Shown: positions 1 through 9,138, counted from the first letter of the stretch. The stretch: DNA of 64,000 nucleotides from Pseudomonadales bacterium (GCA_024234815.1 JACKNO010000001.1:1240001-1304000), one strand, 5' to 3'. Program-made: numbers and translations. Notes: a model not told the origin generated them from the letters alone.

Positions 1-1722
1 GTCGAGGGTGAATTTTTCAATACTCTCCCGGGTCAGCACTCCGTGCAGAATCCTTTTGCCGGTGGCGCGACTGCGCTCGTAGACGCAGACCGCTTCGGCG
101 GTGCTGGTTCTTATGGTATCCATCGCCTGGCGCAGGGTGGCCTGTAGAGGCACTGGCGCGATTGTCCAGCGCCGGATGGTCGCCGCAGTCAGATCGGCAG
201 TCTCGTGTGCTGCCAGGGTTTCTCGCAACCACGGCACGAGTTCGTCGCCTCGCACCAGGTAGAGGTCCTGGCCCTCGCGTTCTACCAGACACCAGGTGGG
301 GGTAAATTCCAGCAGGGGTTCCAGGTCATCCTCGTCCAGCAGAATCGGTACGCTGACCACCCTTACGTCCATGGTCGCCGTGACATCTGTGCTGTGCAGC
401 AACTGGTTCAGGGGATCGCTCGGCACAACCCTTTGCAATTGTTTCAGTATGGTCCTGTGGGCGGAGCGCTGGTGGAAGATGCTGGTGTTGGTCAGGCTCG
501 CCGCGACGATGGCCAGCAGTGCAGGCATGGCGATATTGATGCTTTGGGTGAGCTCGATTACCGCCAGGATGGCGGCCAACGGTGCGTTGAGAATAGCGCC
601 CATGGTGGCTGCCATGCCGATGGCTATATAAAGCGGGATATCCGAGGAAAGCTCGGGTTGCAGAATCTGGGCGATTGCGCCCATGGCGCCTCCGATACAG
701 GCGCCGATCAACAGACTTGGGCCGATAACGCCCACCGGCAGTCCCGCCCCGCAGCTAACGGCGGTGGCGAGTATCTTGCAGCCGGCAAGCAGCAACAGCA
801 TGCCCACCAGAAACTGGTTGTCGAGGATCAGGCCGAGTGAGTCGTAACCCAGCCCCAGGGTTTCCGGTACCGCCAGGGCGATGGCGCCGGTAAATATTCC
901 GGCAATGGCAAAGCGGATGGCCACGGGCCAGTGGGCGAATTGCAAGGTAAAGTGCAGAATCCGGATGAATGCGGCGATGGCCAGGCCGCAGACGAAACCC
1001 AGCAGCACGATATAGGGAATCTCCCACAGAGAATTGAGGTCTGTCACGGAAATACCCAGCAAGGCCTCATCGCCACCGGAGAGTGTGCGGCTTACAGCCG
1101 ACGCCGCCACCGCCGATAGCATGACGGGAATAAATCCGGCTACCGAATATTCCACGATGATGACCTCCATCGCGAAAATGACTCCCGCCAGGGGCGTGTG
1201 AAAAGCGGCCGCGATACCCCCGGCAGTGCCGCAGGCGATCAGTGTGCGCAGGCTGTTGTTGGGCAGGCGCAGGCCTTGCCCCAGCAGGCTGTTAACCGCG
1301 CCGCCCAGGTGTACTCCCGGGCCCTCCCTGCCGCCCGATTGTCCTGTACCCAGCGCGAAAGCGCCGGCGACAAACTGCAGGAGGGAATTGCGCAGGGGCA
1401 GTGCGCCGTAATGCGAGTGCATGCGGCTGACCACGTGAACAATGCCGGTCTCCCTGTCCTCGGGTTTGAGCAGCATATAAAGAAGCCCCAGTACGGAAGC
1501 TCCTCCAGCCGGCAGGGCGAAAGCCAGCCAGCGCGGAAGGGTTTCGAAGCCTTCACCGCCATCTCCCACGCCAAACAGGCGCGCGCACTCGCGAATAGCC
1601 AGCTCAAAGGCCAGCACGACCAACCCGGAAGCAATTCCCGCCACGATACCCAGTACCGCGTAGGACAGGGCCGAATCGTACCTGGTCAGATAGCGCCGGT
1701 AATTTTTAAGCAGTTGCCGCAC
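1..1722 (-). CDS. ClC-family chloride channel, 3' end outside window
   Basis: Inner-membrane chloride channel or transporter. The frame is open from a GTG at 1722 to the left edge (574 codons, no stop), so the C-terminus is missing. The selectivity-filter signature GREGPGVHLGG begins near residue 131, with the gating glutamate at about E133. The helix with AFHTPLAGVIFAMEV follows at about 173-187. Aligned by eye to E. coli ClcA, the proton glutamate (E203) position is Val187, which is typical of passive channels rather than H+/Cl- exchangers. About ten hydrophobic segments are followed by a cytoplasmic tail resembling a degenerate CBS pair. A TGA lies in frame a short way upstream, and no ATG lies between it and the GTG. 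The family call is firm; channel versus exchanger is inference from one residue. Confidence 0.88.
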   Translation of the reverse strand, partial: MRQLLKNYRRYLTRYDSALSYAVLGIVAGIASGLVVLAFELAIRECARLFGVGDGGEGFETLPRWLAFALPAGGASVLGLLYMLLKPEDRETGIVHVVSRMHSHYGALPLRNSLLQFVAGAFALGTGQSGGREGPGVHLGGAVNSLLGQGLRLPNNSLRTLIACGTAGGIAAAFHTPLAGVIFAMEVIIVEYSVAGFIPVMLSAVAASAVSRTLSGGDEALLGISVTDLNSLWEIPYIVLLGFVCGLAIAAFIRILHFTLQFAHWPVAIRFAIAGIFTGAIALAVPETLGLGYDSLGLILDNQFLVGMLLLLAGCKILATAVSCGAGLPVGVIGPSLLIGACIGGAMGAIAQILQPELSSDIPLYIAIGMAATMGAILNAPLAAILAVIELTQSINIAMPALLAIVAASLTNTSIFHQRSAHRTILKQLQRVVPSDPLNQLLHSTDVTATMDVRVVSVPILLDEDDLEPLLEFTPTWCLVEREGQDLYLVRGDELVPWLRETLAAHETADLTAATIRRWTIAPVPLQATLRQAMDTIRTSTAEAVCVYERSRATGKRILHGVLTRESIEKFTLD

Positions 1723-1998
1723 GTTCGCGCCCCATCGGGAAATTTTGGCTGATGCCCCAATTCGGGCGAGGCGTCAGACCAGGGGATGTCCTGTTTGTAT
1801 GAGTTCCTGCCGGGCACCTTGCCAGCCCAATGGTGTGCCTCCGCGCAGTCGACCGGGCACCAGGCGGAACTCGTTGCAAAAAAAACAATATTACCAGTTA
1901 TCTCGCCCGTTATTACTTTTATACTGGGCGTCTTCTTTGCCCTCGCCGCGCGGTAATGGGAACAGCGACGGTTATCGGCTCCGGATCTGGAAACAAAA
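1723..1998. other. divergent intergenic region clcA-like / argC
   Basis: This 276-base region separates two divergent genes and must hold both promoters. A TATACT at 1920-1925 could be a -10 box for argC, but I see no convincing -35 at the right distance. No small gene is evident. Confidence 0.35.
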
Positions 1999-3030
1999 AT
2001 GGTAAAAATTGGCATTGTCGGAGGCACTGGCTATACAGGTGTCGAGTTGCTGCGATTGCTGGCAGCGCACGAGCAGGCGGAGGTTGTGGCTATTACCTCC
2101 CGGGCGGAGAATGGGCGTCGCGTCGACGAGCTGTTCCCCAATCTGCGCGGCCATTACGCCCTGGCATTTTCTGAACCCGAGGTGGAAACACTGGCAGCCT
2201 GTGACGTGGTGTTTTTTGCAACCCCGCACAATGTCGCGATGAACCTCGTGCCGCAGTTGCTGGCGGAGGGTACCCGGGTTATCGACCTGTCGGCGGACTA
2301 CCGCCTGAAGGACGCAGCCCTGTGGTCGCGTTGGTACGGAGAGCCCCACGCCAGCCCTGAATACCTGGAAGAGGCAGTGTACGGCTTGCCCGAAGTCAAC
2401 CGGGCGAAAATTGCCGATGCCAGGCTGGTTGCCTGTCCGGGCTGTTATCCCACCTCGGTGCAATTGGGGCTTATCCCGCTTGTCGCACGGCGGCTGGTAG
2501 ACCCCGCGCACCTGATCGCCAGCGCGGCCTCGGGAGTCAGCGGCGCCGGGCGCCAGGCAAAAATAGATAACCTCCTGAGCGAGGTATCCGATAGCTTCAA
2601 GGCCTATGGAGTCGCTGGCCACCGTCATCTGCCGGAGATTGAGCAGGGTCTGGCTGCCGTCGCCGGGCAGCCGGTGGGCGTGACCTTCGTACCCCACCTG
2701 TTGCCCGCTATCAGGGGGATTCACGCCACCCTGTTTGCGCAATTGCTGGCAGAGCCGGAAGATTTACAGACGCTGTACGAGAGCTGGTATGCTGATGAAC
2801 CCTTCGTCGATGTCCTGCCTCGCGGCGTGTTCCCCCAGACCCGAACAGTGCGTGGCGCCAATCGCTGCCAACTCGCCGTCACAGTTCCGCAGGGCAGGGG
2901 TACCGTGGTGGTTATGTCCACCATCGACAATCTGGTAAAGGGCGCATCGGGGCAGGCGGTCCAGAACATGAATATCATGCTGGACCTGCCGGAGACCATG
3001 GGTTTGCAGCAGGTAGGCCTGTTGCCCTGA
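1999..3030 (+). CDS. argC: N-acetyl-gamma-glutamyl-phosphate reductase
   Basis: Third step of arginine synthesis in the cytoplasm: NADPH-dependent reduction of N-acetylglutamyl phosphate to the semialdehyde. The 343-residue length is normal for the long ArgC type. The N-terminal Rossmann motif is GIVGGTGYTGVEL (residues 5-17). The catalytic cysteine is Cys149 in ACPGCYPT, and the conserved GHRHLPE follows near residue 210. It leads the block argC, DUF6776, bactofilin, erpA, an order I recall from Pseudomonas. The next gene starts 10 bases downstream, so the two are probably co-transcribed. Confidence 0.97.
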   Translation: MVKIGIVGGTGYTGVELLRLLAAHEQAEVVAITSRAENGRRVDELFPNLRGHYALAFSEPEVETLAACDVVFFATPHNVAMNLVPQLLAEGTRVIDLSADYRLKDAALWSRWYGEPHASPEYLEEAVYGLPEVNRAKIADARLVACPGCYPTSVQLGLIPLVARRLVDPAHLIASAASGVSGAGRQAKIDNLLSEVSDSFKAYGVAGHRHLPEIEQGLAAVAGQPVGVTFVPHLLPAIRGIHATLFAQLLAEPEDLQTLYESWYADEPFVDVLPRGVFPQTRTVRGANRCQLAVTVPQGRGTVVVMSTIDNLVKGASGQAVQNMNIMLDLPETMGLQQVGLLP

Positions 3031-3040
3031 AGCGGGTGCG

Positions 3041-3778
3041 GTGACCGAGGTGGATTTGAGAACCTTACTGCAGCAGCGAAGGACGCCGATTTTTATTATC
3101 GGCACGGTGCTGGTGCTCGCCCTGGTGCTTGAGGCTGGATTCTATCTCGGGCAACAGCTTGCTTATCGCGGGATGGGGGCAAAACCCAAGTTCTATAAGG
3201 AAATGCAGGCGGAACTGATCGCACTCCAGGATACGCTGCGCGCGCGAGACACTGAGTTGGCCATCCGAAGCACGCGGCATGAAGTTGATCGGCAGGCGCT
3301 GGAAATGGTGCGCAAGGAACTGTCCAGCCAGAACGAAGAGATCGCGGGACTTGTAGAGGGCCTGAGTTTTTATCGCAGCCTGATGTCCACTGGCGACGTT
3401 CCGCAGGGACTCAGCCTGCGCGGTTTGGAACTTATCGCCGGGGACAATCCCCGACAGTACAGTTTCCGGATTGTCGTGCAGCAGGAAGCGCGCAAGCATG
3501 AGCAATTACGGGGCAGTCTGACGGTGGTCGTCAACGGGGTGCTGGACGGTCAGCCAGCGAAGTATTCCCTGGCCGAGTTGAGTGATGATGTTACGGATAA
3601 GGGCGCCGATCTGGAGTTTCGTTACTTCCAGTCGGTCAGGGGCACCATGCTCCTGCCTGAAGGGTTTGAGCCCGCCTCTGTTACCGTCACTGCGAAAACG
3701 ACGAAGCCCACGGTGCATGAAATCAGGGAAGAGTATCCCTGGCGGATAGAGGAGAAGTTTACCCATGTTAGGGAATAA
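3041..3778 (+). CDS. DUF6776-type membrane-anchored coiled-coil protein
   Basis: Protein of 245 residues with a GTG start. One transmembrane helix lies at about 17-38. A charged, heptad-rich coiled coil follows at about 50-110, and a C-terminal beta-rich domain at about 115-235 should face the periplasm. The N-terminus lacks a cleavable signal, so this is a signal-anchor protein. It matches the uncharacterised protein usually found between argC and a bactofilin gene in Pseudomonas-like genomes. The last 14 bases overlap the bactofilin gene, which suggests translational coupling and a shared envelope or cytoskeletal role. No enzymatic motif is visible. Confidence 0.75.
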   Translation: MTEVDLRTLLQQRRTPIFIIGTVLVLALVLEAGFYLGQQLAYRGMGAKPKFYKEMQAELIALQDTLRARDTELAIRSTRHEVDRQALEMVRKELSSQNEEIAGLVEGLSFYRSLMSTGDVPQGLSLRGLELIAGDNPRQYSFRIVVQQEARKHEQLRGSLTVVVNGVLDGQPAKYSLAELSDDVTDKGADLEFRYFQSVRGTMLLPEGFEPASVTVTAKTTKPTVHEIREEYPWRIEEKFTHVRE

Positions 3779-4229
3779 GAAATCGGTGATCAGTGTGTCT
3801 GGTAAAACCACCCTGGTGTCTCGCGACACGGAGATATCGGGCGATGTCCGCTTCAGCGGCGTTCTTGAGATAGAAGGCGTGGTGCGGGGCAATATTATCG
3901 CCCAGCCCGGTAAGGACTCCCTGGTAAGAGTCGTGGAGAAAGGTCGGGTAGAGGGCGAGATTCGTGCTCCCTCGGTGATCATCAATGGCGCGGTGGAAGG
4001 AAATGTGTACTCCAGCCGGCATCTTGAGCTGGCTGCAAAGGCACGGGTGCAAGGCAACGTGTTCTACGTTATGGCGGAAATGGCGGCCGGGGCGGAGGTG
4101 AACGGGAGTATGGCCCACGTGGCGGAAGCGGACGTCGACAAGGTGAAAAAAGCCGACACCGAGGCGCCGGGCGCCGGAGCTGGTCGCAAGCCCGCGGGGG
4201 TGGCGGCGATTTCCTCTAAACTTGACTAA
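3765..4229 (+). CDS. bactofilin (polymer-forming cytoskeletal protein)
   Basis: Bactofilins self-assemble into membrane-associated filaments and localise cell-wall enzymes. The 154-residue protein has the expected short polar N-terminus and a right-handed beta-helix core from about residue 20 to 115. That core repeats segments such as ISGDVRFSG, VRGNIIAQ, VEGEIRAPS and VEGNVYSS. The disordered tail is rich in Ala, Gly and Pro. It overlaps the upstream membrane protein gene by 14 bases. The M23 endopeptidase gene lies 2 kb away on the other strand, and bactofilins are known to work with M23 enzymes in other bacteria. Confidence 0.9.
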   Translation: MLGNKKSVISVSGKTTLVSRDTEISGDVRFSGVLEIEGVVRGNIIAQPGKDSLVRVVEKGRVEGEIRAPSVIINGAVEGNVYSSRHLELAAKARVQGNVFYVMAEMAAGAEVNGSMAHVAEADVDKVKKADTEAPGAGAGRKPAGVAAISSKLD

Positions 4230-4300
4230 AATAGTGGGACTTAACATAATGCGGGGCGATAGAGCGCAGATATGAGTGCGCACAACCCCAAGGTATTCCG

Positions 4301-4654
4301 ATGTCAGTAGCTGAATCCTTCAATCCGGCGACGATCAACCTGTCCGCGCGAGCAGTGCGGAAGGTGCGCGAGTTGGTGGCGGAGGAGGAGAACCAGGACC
4401 TCAAACTCCGGGTCTACATCACCGGAGGGGGCTGTTCCGGTTTCCAGTACGGCTTCAGTTTCGAGGAGCTGGCCGCCGAGGATGATGCCGCCATTGAAAG
4501 AGATGGCGTGACCGTTCTTGTTGATCCCATGAGCTTCCAGTACCTGGTCGGTTCCGAGGTCGATTACACGGAAGGCCTGGAAGGGTCACGTTTTATTGTC
4601 AATAATCCCAACGCCACTGCCACCTGCGGCTGTGGCTCCTCTTTTTCTATCTAG
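4301..4654 (+). CDS. erpA: iron-sulfur cluster insertion protein ErpA
   Basis: A-type carrier that delivers Fe-S clusters to apo-proteins such as IspG and complex I. The protein has 117 residues with the three conserved cluster ligands: Cys45 in GGGCSGFQY, and Cys109 and Cys111 in TCGCGSSFSI. A ribosome-binding site (CAAGG) lies just upstream of the ATG. The 71-base gap from the bactofilin gene could hold its own promoter. The complex I operon in this window encodes major likely clients. Confidence 0.95.
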   Translation: MSVAESFNPATINLSARAVRKVRELVAEEENQDLKLRVYITGGGCSGFQYGFSFEELAAEDDAAIERDGVTVLVDPMSFQYLVGSEVDYTEGLEGSRFIVNNPNATATCGCGSSFSI

Positions 4655-4672
4655 AACCGGCAAACAAAAGCC

Positions 4673-5122
4673 GTGCTGCGCTCCGCGGTACTCGTAATAG
4701 CCCTGGGCTACCAGTTGTGGCCGGTGCTGGCTATGGCCCAGCAGACACTGTCTGATAGCCCGCGTTATATCGCTGATATCGAACTCGAAACGTCATCGGA
4801 ACTGGTGGATTTGCTGCAGCGAGCAAACCAGTTGCTGGTAGACGGGGTTGCCGCGCAGGATGGGAGTGCCAGTGTTACGTTCGTGCTGCACGGACCGGTC
4901 ATAAAGGATTTGTTGCGCCAGAACTATGCCGCGAACCGGCAACTTGTTGACCTTGCAGCGAGCCTGAGCGCTCTGCGGGTGGTGAAAATAGAGGTGTGCC
5001 GGACCTGGATGGGCGTCAATGACGTCAGTGAAACGGATTTGCAGCCTTTCGTTGAGCCGGTAGACCTGGCGAGCAGCGAGGTCCGGCGTCTCAGGGAGCG
5101 GCAGAACTACCTCGATTTCTAG
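4673..5122 (+). CDS. exported DsrE-like protein
   Basis: Protein of 149 residues from a GTG start, with a signal peptide (hydrophobic core at about 3-18, likely cleaved after VLAMA). The mature part resembles the DsrE/DsrF-like fold. It has a beta strand VTFVLHGPVIKDLL, a helix with NRQLVDLAASLSAL, and the strand VVKIEVCRTWM holding the single cysteine. DsrE-like proteins often bind or transfer sulfur, but the function here is unknown. It starts 18 bases after erpA, so it may be co-transcribed with it. Its 3' end overlaps the convergent anmK gene by four bases. Confidence 0.65.
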   Translation: MLRSAVLVIALGYQLWPVLAMAQQTLSDSPRYIADIELETSSELVDLLQRANQLLVDGVAAQDGSASVTFVLHGPVIKDLLRQNYAANRQLVDLAASLSALRVVKIEVCRTWMGVNDVSETDLQPFVEPVDLASSEVRRLRERQNYLDF

Positions 5123-6237
5123 GCGGGATAAATGCCGCCCAGTACGCGCGCACCGCTAGCCCCCGTTACTGCCGGTGCGTTGCCTGCCAGTCCCTCCAGG
5201 GTTCGGTGGGCGAGCCAGGCAAAAGTGACCGCTTCCACCCAATCCGGGTCCATTCCAATAGTCGTCGTTAAGGCAAGACTGGCCAGAGGGAGCTGTCGCC
5301 GCAGGCGTTGCATCAGGTCGTGATTGTGGGCGCCACCGCCACAGATGTAGACCTCGCTTATTCTGACTCCGCTGGAATTGATCGCGCGGGCGATTGTGGT
5401 TGCCGTTAACTCTGCCAGGGTTGCCTGTACATCCTGTTCCTGCAGCCCGGGGTGCCCGGCCAGGTAGCTGTCCAGCCAGTTGAGGTTGAACGCTTCCTTG
5501 CCCGAACTGCGCGGACCCGTCCTGGCGAAGTAGGGGTCTTGCAGCAGGTCCTGCAGCAACGCATCCACGACAGTGCCGGCGGACGACCAATGGCCATCGC
5601 GATCGAAGTCCAGGTTGCGATGGCGCCGTATCCAGTGATCCAGCAAGGTGTTTCCCGGCCCGGTATCAAAGCCCATGCGCAGTTCGCGTCCGGCCAGCAG
5701 GCTGGCGTTCGCGATTCCGCCGATGTTGACTATTGCCCGGTTCACTCCCTCTTTCGCAAAGGCCGCCGCATGGAAAGCGGGCGCCAGCGGTGCGCCTTCG
5801 CCGCCCGCGGCGATGTCCCTGCCCCGGAAGTCGGCAATTGTGGTGATACCGGTGATCTCGGCGATGGTATTGGGGTCGCCCAGTTGCAGGGTAAAACTGT
5901 CCGCCGCGGCGCAGTTGGAGGGAGGGCGATGGCGCACGGTCTGGCCGTGACTGCCGATTGCCCGAACGTGCCCGGCGCGTTCACCAGCCTCGGCCAGCAG
6001 GGCGAGGCTGGCATCTGCGAACAGCCTGCCCAACTCCCTGTCCAGCGGGCCCATTCGCTCGATTTCATTTGCGCCGGGGTGGCTCAGTTCGGCGATCCGG
6101 GCTCTTACCGGTTCCGGAATGTCATGTTGATGAGTCGCCAGTAGCTGGACGTAATCGCCCTCGCAGCGCACGAGTGCGCTATCGATGGCATCTATGCTCG
6201 TGCCCGACATCAAGCCGATGAACAAGGCATCTTTCAT
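5119..6237 (-). CDS. anmK: anhydro-N-acetylmuramic acid kinase
   Basis: Cytoplasmic recycling enzyme that opens and phosphorylates 1,6-anhydro-MurNAc from peptidoglycan turnover to MurNAc-6-P. The 372-residue length is normal. The N-terminal phosphate-binding motif is GLMSGTSIDAID (8-19). Family motifs GSHGQTVRH, DFRGRDIAAGGEGAPL and GFDTGPGN are all present. It begins 8 bases after the M23 endopeptidase gene on the same strand. The pair joins wall cleavage with wall-fragment recycling and is a common arrangement in Pseudomonas-like genomes. Confidence 0.96.
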   Translation of the reverse strand: MKDALFIGLMSGTSIDAIDSALVRCEGDYVQLLATHQHDIPEPVRARIAELSHPGANEIERMGPLDRELGRLFADASLALLAEAGERAGHVRAIGSHGQTVRHRPPSNCAAADSFTLQLGDPNTIAEITGITTIADFRGRDIAAGGEGAPLAPAFHAAAFAKEGVNRAIVNIGGIANASLLAGRELRMGFDTGPGNTLLDHWIRRHRNLDFDRDGHWSSAGTVVDALLQDLLQDPYFARTGPRSSGKEAFNLNWLDSYLAGHPGLQEQDVQATLAELTATTIARAINSSGVRISEVYICGGGAHNHDLMQRLRRQLPLASLALTTTIGMDPDWVEAVTFAWLAHRTLEGLAGNAPAVTGASGARVLGGIYPA

Positions 6238-6245
6238 GGTGGATT

Positions 6246-7697
6246 CTAGTTGGGCGCTGAGTCGAGATCAGCCGAACCGTTCATGGCCATATGGTTGTCC
6301 GAACGCAGGGACGCCAGCTGCATTGAGCTCTCGCGGATGCGTTCCTTGAAGGCCGCCAGTTCCTTTGCCGGAATCGTACTGGCCTTGGGGAGTAGCTTGT
6401 GGATGCTGCGTGGATCCCGGTGTACGCCATTAACCAGGAACTCGTAATGCAAATGCGGCCCAGTGGCGGCTCCGGTTGAGCCGACTGTGCCGATGACCTG
6501 GCTCTGGCTCACATGTTGGCCAGCTTTTACTTTGCGCTTGTTCAGGTGCAGGTAGTGAGTGACGTACTGGTCGCCGTGCTGGATAAATACGTAATTACCG
6601 TTGGCGCCCGAGTATCCAGCCTTGATAACGCGCCCGTCGCCGGCAGCGTAAACGGGTGTTCCGGTGGGGGCCGCGTAATCAGTGCCCCGGTGGGGGCGCG
6701 TTGTCTTGTAGATCGGATGGAGGCGTTTGAGGTTGAAGTTCGAACTTATGCGGGTGAAATCGACTGGTGCCAGCAGGAAGGCCTTGCGCATACTGACGCC
6801 ATTTTCGTTGAAGTAGTTGGCATCCCCGCTGTTATCGACATAGCGGAAGGCATTGTAGGTTTTGCCCTTGTTGGTGAACGACGCGGCAATAATCTCGCCA
6901 TCGCCGTACTTTTCGTTATCCACAAAATACTCTTCGTAGACGATCTGGATCGTATCTCCCTGGCGCGGGTCCTGCACAAAATCGATAACCCCGCCAAAAA
7001 TATTGGCCAGATCCATAATCGTGCTGTATGACAGGCCAGCCTCCTTGCCTGCCATGAACAGAGATGAGGTGATTTCCGCCGTCGCCCAGGACTCCCTGAC
7101 CTCCGGTGTGCGGCTGACCACCTCACTGCTGAATCCCGAGTCGCCCATCCTGTAGACAATGGTTTCCAGTGGAGATTTGACCACGCGTACCGCGGCCAGC
7201 CCCCCGGCGTCGTCGGACTGGAATGAGATAATTTGTCCCGGATAAATGCGAGCCAGGGATTTGCCGTCTGCTGACTCGCTGACCACCCGGTGCACATCGC
7301 CCTTGTTAAAGCCCGCGCGCTGGAAAATAAGGGAAAGGTTATCGCCGGTCTTGACGACCTGGTCCACCCAGGGTTGCTCTTTGGGTTCGCTGGGTTCCGG
7401 GGCTTTGTTTTCCTGGTCTGAGGTGACAGTGAGCTGGAATGTGGATTCTGCGGGCTTGATCACTCGCCACAGGTCGCTGTTTGGGAATGTCTCTTCCATA
7501 AGAGCGTCGGTGGCAATCTTCTCAGCGCTCTTAATACTACTGTCATCAATGCGTTGTAGTATCAGTGACGAGGCCAGACAGGCGGCCAGTACCGAGACGG
7601 CCAGTATGCCTGTTCCGTAAGATCCGAATCGCGGCTCAAGCCCATCCTCAGTGCGGTAGGCGGTCGCCCCCCGCGGTTTCCTGTTTGCTGCCCGCAT
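6246..7697 (-). CDS. M23 peptidoglycan endopeptidase (MepM-like)
   Basis: Membrane-anchored zinc endopeptidase that cuts peptide cross-links during wall growth. It has 483 residues with one transmembrane helix at about 30-48. An OapA/LysM-like segment (VKTGDNLSLIFQRAG, about 115-129) comes next, then a central domain and a C-terminal M23 domain at about 330-430. Zinc ligands are His336 and Asp340 (HRGTD) and His417 (HLHYE), so it should be active. It is divergent from tyrS and operonic with anmK. A clear ribosome-binding site (AAGGA) precedes the ATG. Confidence 0.93.
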   Translation of the reverse strand: MRAANRKPRGATAYRTEDGLEPRFGSYGTGILAVSVLAACLASSLILQRIDDSSIKSAEKIATDALMEETFPNSDLWRVIKPAESTFQLTVTSDQENKAPEPSEPKEQPWVDQVVKTGDNLSLIFQRAGFNKGDVHRVVSESADGKSLARIYPGQIISFQSDDAGGLAAVRVVKSPLETIVYRMGDSGFSSEVVSRTPEVRESWATAEITSSLFMAGKEAGLSYSTIMDLANIFGGVIDFVQDPRQGDTIQIVYEEYFVDNEKYGDGEIIAASFTNKGKTYNAFRYVDNSGDANYFNENGVSMRKAFLLAPVDFTRISSNFNLKRLHPIYKTTRPHRGTDYAAPTGTPVYAAGDGRVIKAGYSGANGNYVFIQHGDQYVTHYLHLNKRKVKAGQHVSQSQVIGTVGSTGAATGPHLHYEFLVNGVHRDPRSIHKLLPKASTIPAKELAAFKERIRESSMQLASLRSDNHMAMNGSADLDSAPN

Positions 7698-7842
7698 GTC
7701 CCCGATGGTCCTTCTTATCTGTTAGGGCGCCAGTATATAAAAACTTGAGCGGATTCCATAGCGAAAACATGACTTTGGCCGGATTGTTGAGTATGGTTTG
7801 CGCCTTTTTATGACAGTGCCCTGTACACGAGAGAGAGTGTTT
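7698..7842. promoter_or_regulatory. divergent promoter region, M23 peptidase / tyrS
   Basis: This region of 145 bases lies between divergent genes. On the minus strand a TATACT at 7737-7732 sits 35 bases before the M23 start and is a plausible -10 box, though its -35 is poor. On the plus strand TTGTTG followed 17 bases later by TTTATG is a weak tyrS promoter candidate. No T-box leader is seen, nor is one expected in this group. Confidence 0.4.
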
Positions 7843-9138
7843 ATGAGCAGTGCCTTACTTCAGGACCTTCGCGACCGCGGACTCATCTTCCAGATCGCCG
7901 GGGAGGCCGACCTCCCCGGCTGGCTCGACGGCGGCATGCGTACGCTTTACTGCGGCTTCGATCCCACGGCGGACAGCCTGCATATCGGCAGTCTCGTACC
8001 GCTGTTGATGCTGCGTAGATTCCAGCTCGCCGGCCACAAGCCCCTGGCGCTGGTGGGCGGCGCCACCGGCCTTATTGGCGACCCCAGCTTCAAGGCCCAG
8101 GAGCGGCAGTTGAATACCCCCGAGGTAGTGGATGGCTGGGTTGAGAAAATCAAAAACCAGGTGTCCCGCTTTGTTGACTTCGACAGTGGTGACGCCTCCG
8201 CGGAGGTTGTAAATAACCTCGAGTGGACGGCGGGCATGGACGTACTGACCTTCCTGCGCGATGTCGGGAAGCATTTTTCGGTCAATGCGATGATACAAAA
8301 GGAGTCTGTCCGGCAGCGTTTAGATCGTGAGGGCAGCGGTATCAGCTACACGGAATTCACCTACATGATTTTACAATCCTTTGATTTCGCGGAGCTGAAC
8401 AGCCGGTATGGCTGCAGCCTGCAGATCGGGGGGTCGGACCAATGGGGCAATATCACCGGGGGTATAGACCTTACCCGCCGCCTGCATGGCAACCAGGTGT
8501 TTGGCCTGACAATGCCGCTGATCACCAAGTCCGACGGCACCAAGTTCGGTAAGACCGAGTCGGGCACTGTGTGGCTGGACGCGCGCAGGACTTCACCCTA
8601 TGCCTTTTACCAGTTCTGGTTGGGCACTGCGGATGTTGATGTTTATAAGTTCTTGAAATATTTCACATTCCTGGAGGTGGCTGAGATTGATCGGCTGCAG
8701 GAGGCCGACGAGCAGAGGCAGGGCAGGCCCGAGGCCCAATCCGTGCTGGCTACAGAGGTTACCCGGATCGTGCACGGTGAAGAGGGTCTGGCGGCGGCTG
8801 AGCGAATAACCGATTCGCTTTTTAGTGGCTCAATCGAGGCTCTGTCGGAGGACGACCTGTTGCAGTTGCGGCAGGACGGACTCCCGACGTCCACTGTGCA
8901 GCGGTCCAGCTACCCGCAGTCGCTCACCCAAATGCTGGTTGACGCCGGTATGGCGCCATCCGGAAAGCAGGTGAAGGATGCCCTGGGCAGGAACGCCGTT
9001 ACGATCAATAACCAGGCCATAGGCTGGGAACAAAATGCAGAGGTGGCAGCCTGTTTCGAGCAGTCAAGGGCGCTTTTTGGCCGCTATTTCCTGGTCAGGT
9101 TGGGCAAGAAGAAGTACCACCTGTTCGACATCGAGTGA
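7843..9138 (+). CDS. tyrS: tyrosyl-tRNA synthetase
   Basis: Charges tRNA-Tyr with tyrosine. I chose the ATG at 7843, which has GAGAGAG just upstream and gives the family N-terminus MSSALLQDLRDRG, over an in-frame ATG 45 bases earlier. The product has 431 residues. The class I signature is HIGS at 47-50 and the KMSKS-like loop is KFGKT at 234-238, with the tyrosine pocket (GGSDQWGNI) near 196-204. A C-terminal S4 RNA-binding domain includes APSGKQVKDALGR. It sits just upstream of the rRNA operon. Confidence 0.97.
   Translation: MSSALLQDLRDRGLIFQIAGEADLPGWLDGGMRTLYCGFDPTADSLHIGSLVPLLMLRRFQLAGHKPLALVGGATGLIGDPSFKAQERQLNTPEVVDGWVEKIKNQVSRFVDFDSGDASAEVVNNLEWTAGMDVLTFLRDVGKHFSVNAMIQKESVRQRLDREGSGISYTEFTYMILQSFDFAELNSRYGCSLQIGGSDQWGNITGGIDLTRRLHGNQVFGLTMPLITKSDGTKFGKTESGTVWLDARRTSPYAFYQFWLGTADVDVYKFLKYFTFLEVAEIDRLQEADEQRQGRPEAQSVLATEVTRIVHGEEGLAAAERITDSLFSGSIEALSEDDLLQLRQDGLPTSTVQRSSYPQSLTQMLVDAGMAPSGKQVKDALGRNAVTINNQAIGWEQNAEVAACFEQSRALFGRYFLVRLGKKKYHLFDIE

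Noticed and set aside
205..1752. Plus-strand open frames across the ClC gene (for example 205-840 and 1198-1752)
   Set aside because: The minus strand carries one continuous, motif-rich ClC frame; the plus-strand proteins have no domain and are shadows.
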